Part shown: piece after piece, positions 58,174-64,000 of the stretch
How the letters are laid out: the number at the start of each line of letters is the position of its first letter
Numbering within the stretch: position 1 is the stretch's first letter
The notes under the pieces: generated by a model
Told to the model about the DNA's origin: nothing
Database searches by the model: none
Seen by the model: the letters and a program-made list of their open reading frames with translations, nothing else
From: Anarhynchus alexandrinus
Lineage: Eukaryota > Chordata > Aves > Charadriiformes > Charadriidae
Assembly (NCBI GenBank): GCA_008711295.1
Contig: VUYV01000188.1
Location: 62,001-126,000, forward strand
DNA: 64,000 bases
Direction of reading: 5' to 3'
Position numbers and translations under genes: made by a program

Positions 58174-60330
58174 TGACTACAAAAGTTGGCTAGATAGGAG
58201 GGTGAACATAGTCATTGGAGAGCACTGATGTAATACATTCCTGTTTCTACATTAATAACATAGGTTTAGCTCAGAGAGGTGAGGTGAAGTGTGTGCCTTG
58301 CTTCACTGCAAGCTGTCTTAGTCTCTCCATGCAGACCTTACAAGCTGGAAATCCCATCGCCTTGGTGTAGATAGGTGGGAGCCAGCTGATGGGTGGTTAA
58401 AGTCACTGTGAATTCCTGATTTTGGTTGTCTGATGCCTGTGATGTTTTGTCTTACGTAGAAGTCACATTTCTGGGTGCCAGAACACACCACTGGCACCTC
58501 TCTCTTTCTCTAAGAGTGGTCCTGTGTTCCCTGGATGGCATCAGGGCCCTTCTGATGTCTGGTATCCCTCAGCTTCAAGGAAGTGTCTAAAGATACAGAA
58601 AACATAGTGGTTGCTGGGGTGTTGTACACTTTATGATTGTATCTAGGAGATATTTTGATAATTCTGCAAGGGACCTCTCAGTTGTTTGTTTGTTTTATGA
58701 AGGCTTGGTATTGTATACCTGAACTGTAGCCCTAATAATTGGTAATATCAGCAAGCGCAGTTTCACGAGAAGAGCTACAGCTCTAGAGGTCTCCAACACC
58801 TCAGTGATGGTTTTTACAGATATATTTGCATCTGGTGGGAGCCGCATAAGTATTTAGTTGCATATTTGTGTCTTTGCTGGTGACAGCATATTAATAAGCA
58901 CTTGTCCATTTGTTAACAGCATCCCGTTTTAATTCAAAAGGAGAGAAAAAGCAGCTAAGGTTTATGTGCTTAAACTGTAGCAGCAAAGAAATGTATAGTC
59001 AGAGAGAGGAATCAGCTTGTGAATGAGTCCTTAATTTAAAAAAAGGCATCATCGTTACATAATTATATTTTTAATTATTTGACTAATTATTGACTAATTG
59101 GCTATAACATGTGAAGGCAGTGCTAACAAATCATGGCTTTGGGAAGTGTTTACTTTCAGGATCAGTATAACACGTATTTGCAGAAACAGCAATGCCAAAT
59201 TGAAACATCTAGACTGCCTTAAAGCTGGGTATCATTGGTGAAAACAGGTTGTGAATCTGAGTTGATTTCTTTAATTCTTTCTTCTGCAGCGCATTCTTAA
59301 ATTCAAAGTGCAAAGATTGGGAGAAATAACAATTTTGATTGGCAAATGACTATGTTTTTTCAGAAATGATTAGGATTTATTTTTTTCCACCCATTTCTGT
59401 ATTTCTTCTAGAATCCTCGGTGGAGATAATATAAAACACTATAACACTATATTCTATCTCTTTTCTCTAGTGGAATATTTCACTGGGGTTATTATCACAA
59501 CTGTTTTGCTACGTTCAATGAAATTAACATTGATTCCATTTGTTGAAATCATATGGAGACTGCAACTGCACTCTGCCTTATTACCAAATGAGTACAGTGT
59601 GCCCTTCAATAATTCTCGAAACTCTCAAATGCCTTGGAAATAATATGCTGGAGTGTTACCGAACTGTGACTGAAGCACCATTTGTGCGAAGTGTGACAGT
59701 GCACGAATGATATTCCGCAATAAAAGTTCAAACTACATTAATCTTTCACAGAGGTTCATTGACTGGGAAGATGCCTCAAATACAAAATAAAGACACTGTG
59801 GCCCCACTTCAAATTATTTCAGAGCGGTTCCTCTGTATGAGCCCTTTAGAAATGTGTACATTAATTTCTCTGTTATATACTTAAATGTAACCAATGAGGA
59901 TTTAAATAATATATAAAATTATATTGTTTTTGCAACCACAAACTTTACATTTGCATTTGCTGTAGAGAAATCCCTCTTGGCAGTGGTATCATTAAGTATG
60001 TAATGATAGGCAGTGTAATACACTTATTTTCATTCCTTGGGGATGATGGTGCATAACTTATTTTGTGGTTTTGCTTCCCTCTGCCATCTTGAATTACAGC
60101 CACTCCTCAGTCAAAAAAGGGGCAGACTCTGACCACAGCTATTTTCTTACTCTCTTCATAAGATCCCAGTACAGGGAAGAGGAAACAGTGCTATCTAAAC
60201 AGAGACTTAAATTTTTGGAAATTTAAGTTGTATTAGTTTTGGAAATGGAAGGAGTGACCTCTGAGGGACCATGAAATTTGGTGGTAGGAATATGGGATGG
60301 GGGGCCAGGTTATTCCCCTTTTATGGTTTT
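58174..60330. other. intergenic region, possibly conserved non-coding
   Basis: No gene or transposon recognised. The 59.04-60.02 kb part is AT-rich, non-tandem, and dense in homeodomain-type TAATTA/TAATTG motifs. That composition is typical of conserved enhancers, but conservation cannot be assessed here. Confidence 0.45.
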
Positions 60331-60440
60331 TGACTCTTGGGCATGCCCTCTCACATTTTACTTCCCTCCCTGGTGAACTGGAGATAAGAATGGCATTGCC
60401 CCTAGTGTCACACAGGTATTTGAAAATTAATTACTCAATA
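60331..60440 (+). repeat. MIR-type SINE remnant (3' half)
   Basis: TGACTCTTGGGCATGCCCTC, TTCCCTCCCTGGTGAACTGG, AGATAAGAATGGCATTGCCC and then TCACACAGGTATTTGAAAAT with TTAATTACTCAATA follow the MIR order (TGACCTTGGGCAAGTCAC, TTTCCTCATCTGTAAAATGG, GGATAATAATAGTACC, AGGATTAAATGAGTTAATA). Confidence 0.6.
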
Positions 60441-60994
60441 CCTGCACTATGCTTGTAGTAAAACTTCCTGAAAGCTGGGAGTCAGCATCCAATCTTGACT
60501 TGAAGGAATAAATTAATGGGGAAAATGTAGACCAAAGTGATGTGGCTGAGATTGGTCAGTAAGATTGTGCCACCGCTGTTTATCAAAGGTGCAGTTCTAC
60601 CAACTCGTGATCCTGCAATGTAACTATCAGCCCATTTTTTCCTCCTCCAATTTCTATCATTTATTTAACTGCATAGCATTGAGGGTTCTGTACTCCTTTG
60701 AAAGCCAAAACCTCTTCTAAACTTATCAGCGTCTTCAGAGGCCAGAATTCACCTTTTGTGGTTGTGATTTTGCTAGGAACAGGGAGATTAAATGCAGGTC
60801 CTGGCAAGAGCACATGCTGTTTGGTGCAGCAGTCCCTTGCTCAGCTGCTCGGTGCCTGAACATGAAAACAGCCCCCAGGGACCAGTGGAATCCCATCCTC
60901 ATCTTGGAGTAAAAATTGATTTACTTTTTCATTTATCAGCAAGGAAATTGCCTTCTTTGGCGGTGATGAACCCACCTTCTGACATCACGTCAGA

Positions 60995-61290
60995 GATTAA
61001 TTGCTTAAGACCAGAAGGGACTGCTATGACCATCTAATCTGCCTTCTTGCATAACATAGACCTTTGGACGTTCACTGAATAACTCACACTTGAAGGCCAG
61101 TGTATCCCCAAGGAAAACAGACAGTCCTGATTTTATTGCCAGAACCCACTGCAGCTCTTAGCACATTTTCCAATGGAGCTATCTGTTAACTATTTTGTGG
61201 TCTTTTCAATGTGTGCTGTGTTAATTGTTTTTTTCCTCTGAATTTTTTGGTGAAGAGCTAATCAAAGAGCTTCCTCTGTGCCACCTGTGA
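60995..61290 (-). mobile_element. ancient CR1-family 3' remnant, antisense
   Basis: GATTAATTGCTTAAGACCAG, AAGGGACTGCTATGACCATC, TAATCTGCCTTCTTGCATAA and CATAGACCTTTGGACGTTCA match the antisense 3' end of old amniote CR1 elements (the 'aggccagaagggaccatgatcatctagtctgacctcctgcataacacaggcc' type). The more distal part is progressively unalignable by eye. Confidence 0.7.
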
Positions 61291-64000
61291 GGAGGACACT
61301 TTTTCAAGGTAATCTGGTTCCTGCTCCAGGAAGCTTCATATTTTTCTTTTGAATTGATGAGGACCTCTGAGTGACAGAAACCATGAACCAGACCTCTTCC
61401 CCTTCTTCTGGATGGCACAGGCACGTTGTCTGTTCTTTGGTGCTACAACTCTTGCACAGAAGCATGTAGTGGGACAAGAAGGCATGGCTTCAACAAAGAC
61501 AGGGAACATCCCCTCCTGGTGTGTAACCTGCACAGTGGGGTACTCCCAGGGAAATGGGAGCTGTGGGGTTGATTCCCCGCAGTCTGAAGTAGAGTTCAGA
61601 TTTTAGGTCTCCTCTTCCTGGGTTTGGGAACCTGCCACCATGTTATCGTGCAAAGGCAGGTCATCACTGCCACCTCCATCAGAAGAATGTTTAGACTGCT
61701 GAGTCCTCTCTGGTGTGAAACTGGCCCAAGCTCCTGTGCAGACCGCTAGGAACCAGCATTTCCTACCAGCTGGAGGTAGGCAGCTCCGTGTTCAGCATTC
61801 AGGAAGCCTAGAGGATCAAGGGGAGAAAAAGACATTTGATAAGCTGAATCACATTCCCCACAGATTAGCTGCGGAGCCTTTGCTCTTATATAGGCAGCCT
61901 GAATCATCAGGCTGGGAACAGGCTTTTATTTTTCGGGTGTTGTAACCCTTAAAATTAAGTGCCTATAGTAGGTGGTCAGAACATAGTCCGTATTCCTTTT
62001 CAAATGCCTGCCCTCCACTGGTGTTAAAAATGGTGCTGGAGTGGTGCTGGAGTAATAATTAAGGGATATCTGGTAGTGCAAGAAGACTCTGGGGGCCAGA
62101 TGAAGGAAATCACAGCGGGGGGGGGGGCAGGGGGGAAGCAAAAGAACACCACAATTATGGATGCTTGCAACCAGGTTTGCCTGTGCAGCTGCTCTTCACG
62201 CAGCTGAGTCACTGTTCCTGTCAGGGCTTTTGCTTACCTATGAGTCTCAGTCATGGTATTTTATTGGTAAGGACCATCTCTGCCCACACTCTATAGAGTC
62301 AGCTGTATTTGCTGCGACAAAGATTAATAAAGCTACTGGGTGATGAGTAAATATTTAACAATATTTTTCTTTGCTTTGCTTTACATGTAAAATAAATATA
62401 TTTGCAGAATATTCATTTTCCCTAGGTCTGGCAGCTTCCTAGAGTCTTTCACTTTTGACTTTTAGCAGATATGTTCATATGCTGTATCTAAAAGGATGGT
62501 GAGGCAATCTTTATGTTTTGCATATAGCAAACATTATGTTTCATCCCCCTTTGAGAAAATCCCTTTCTGAGCTTTAAACTAAATGTGTCTCATCTTCATA
62601 TTCAGTATGGCTCTACTTATGCTGCAGCTTCCAAATTATTCTAACCCTTGTGTGCCTTTTTTTAGTAGGATTTTTCAGGGATTTTCGCGTTCCATTTTGT
62701 TCATAGTAAAATTTATTGTTGAGACAAAAGGGCTTCCTTTTAAGGACTGAAATAATGATACTTTTAATCAGTCTTCCTTATGCTATAGTCCACAAAATAT
62801 ATTACACTTCTGAAATCTTTGTTCTTTTAGATGAACCTTGTTCCCTCTACCATATCTTACTATCTGTCTTCAGGAAGAAGCACACCAAACAAACTATTCT
62901 GAACATGGCTTAAAAAAGGCCTTATAAGAGGGATTTGTTCCAACTTCTGTGGAAATTATTCCCCAGGACTATATTTGCCCTTGCCGCTGATAATTGGACT
63001 TTAATCTTCAACTTTTGAATTTGCTGCATCTGTTCTTTTGAGTCTTCATCAGCAAAATCCCATTGGTTGCAGTCTCCTGAATCCCTGTGGATGTGCTGGT
63101 AGTTCCTGAGATTGCAAGTACCAAGATGTCAAAGATTTACGCTGCACCTAAAAACATTATAAGGGGTTGTAAAGAAATTTTGTCATAATGCTGAAGTGGT
63201 GAAAGACATTGCAAATGAACTCCATTCATGGAATAAGCTGAAAAGACTGAAAAAAATAACAAACGGTGAATCAAGGAGAATTCACCACTGATGGTCTCTC
63301 TTCCACACCTACAAATACTTGAATCTCTCTCTAACTTCAACAGCAAGGGGCACAGGCTGTGGAAATGGAGACAGAGCTCCCTTCTCTCACAGAGGAAACT
63401 AAGAAAAGCTCAAATGTAAGAAATAATTACCTTACAGTTTTCTGGCATTATTCAGGAAATTAAACACTTCCTCTTCACAATGCAGAAAAGATTGTATGGG
63501 AAGGGTTACTGTCCTGAGACCAGGGCTACATAGACTCTAATGTCTGAATAAAAGATTTAATAGTCCCACTGCTGAGGAAGATTGTACTGATGCGTTACAC
63601 CTTAGGAGGGAACTGCCCACAATTTTATGAGTGGTGGTGAGGGTGTTCCCCCCCCCAAAATGTATTCAAATAGGAAGATCCTTGACAGAGTCTGATTGGA
63701 AAATCTCACTCGGAAATCTTCGACTTAGTGTATGTTCTTTCTTTCCATTCATGTATAACAGAACTGGACGTGTATCTATGTCCTTGATTGGACAACAAAT
63801 TTAAAAATATGTCCATTGTATCTTTGTTAACTACCTAACTTTTATAAAAAGAAATTTGAAAGTGTAACATTGAATATCCATCTGATGATAATAAAAAGGA
63901 TACCAATAAATCATATTCTGGGTTTGACCTATGCTAACAACATGTCAATTGTGGAAGAGGGGCTTCTTATTTTTCAGAAGGGAAACAGTAGTTTTGAAGG
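61291..64000. other. intergenic region to right edge
   Basis: No gene recognised. It contains a G11 run at 62117-62127 followed by a G6 run, and a C9 run near 63647. Short open frames have no signature. Confidence 0.5.
62117..62135 (+). repeat. poly-G run
   Basis: Eleven G, then CA, then six G. Length calls in such runs are often unreliable in draft assemblies. Confidence 0.8.

Noticed and set aside
1..64000. Prokaryotic-type systems: CRISPR arrays, operons, phage or defence islands
   Set aside because: Split genes with GT-AG introns, CR1/MIR repeats and CpG islands show this is vertebrate DNA; no spaced direct-repeat array was seen.

Overview
This is vertebrate genomic DNA, almost certainly from a bird: AT-rich introns, one strong CpG island, and many CR1 LINE fragments whose 3' ends read ATTCTATGATTCTATGA, the avian form. 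No bacterial-style genes, operons or CRISPR arrays are present. Two single N bases (27732, 39183) lie inside T homopolymers, as expected of a draft assembly. The species cannot be named from this window.

The window is organised around a head-to-head gene pair that share a CpG-island promoter at about 7.1-8.9 kb. On the minus strand, running off the left edge, is the 5' part of MTFR1 (mitochondrial fission regulator 1): a 22-codon first coding exon at 1105-1170, preceded by about 6.4 kb of intron. On the plus strand is a complete ARMC1 (armadillo repeat containing 1). It has six coding exons between 10775 and 40427, joined without a break into 279 codons, all with GT-AG introns. A roughly 2 kb 3' UTR with several poly(A) signals extends to about 42.5 kb. 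Both products act on mitochondria. The shared promoter carries five CCAAT boxes, a ZNF143/THAP11-type element and a palindromic GTCACGTGAC E-box.

The 20.8-kb ARMC1 intron 3 (14951-35742) holds most of the genic CR1 copies, in both orientations. The largest is a dead 1.3-kb reverse-transcriptase fragment. Intron 2 contains a 61-nt segment with very good splice signals that would act as a poison exon if included.

From 42.5 kb to the right edge there is no recognised protein gene. This intergenic stretch holds four more CR1 copies, two old MIR-type SINE remnants, a pair of related unrecognised ~110-bp direct repeats, and an orphan CpG island (about 51.43-51.92 kb). The island has a CTCF-like motif and an open minus-strand reading frame that ends at a strong splice donor, and it sits between two inverted copies of one CR1 subfamily. 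The most interesting leads are this orphan island, the candidate poison exon, the promoter architecture, the ~110-bp repeats and the inverted CR1 pairs. All exon boundaries were read by eye, and no alignment or expression data were available.
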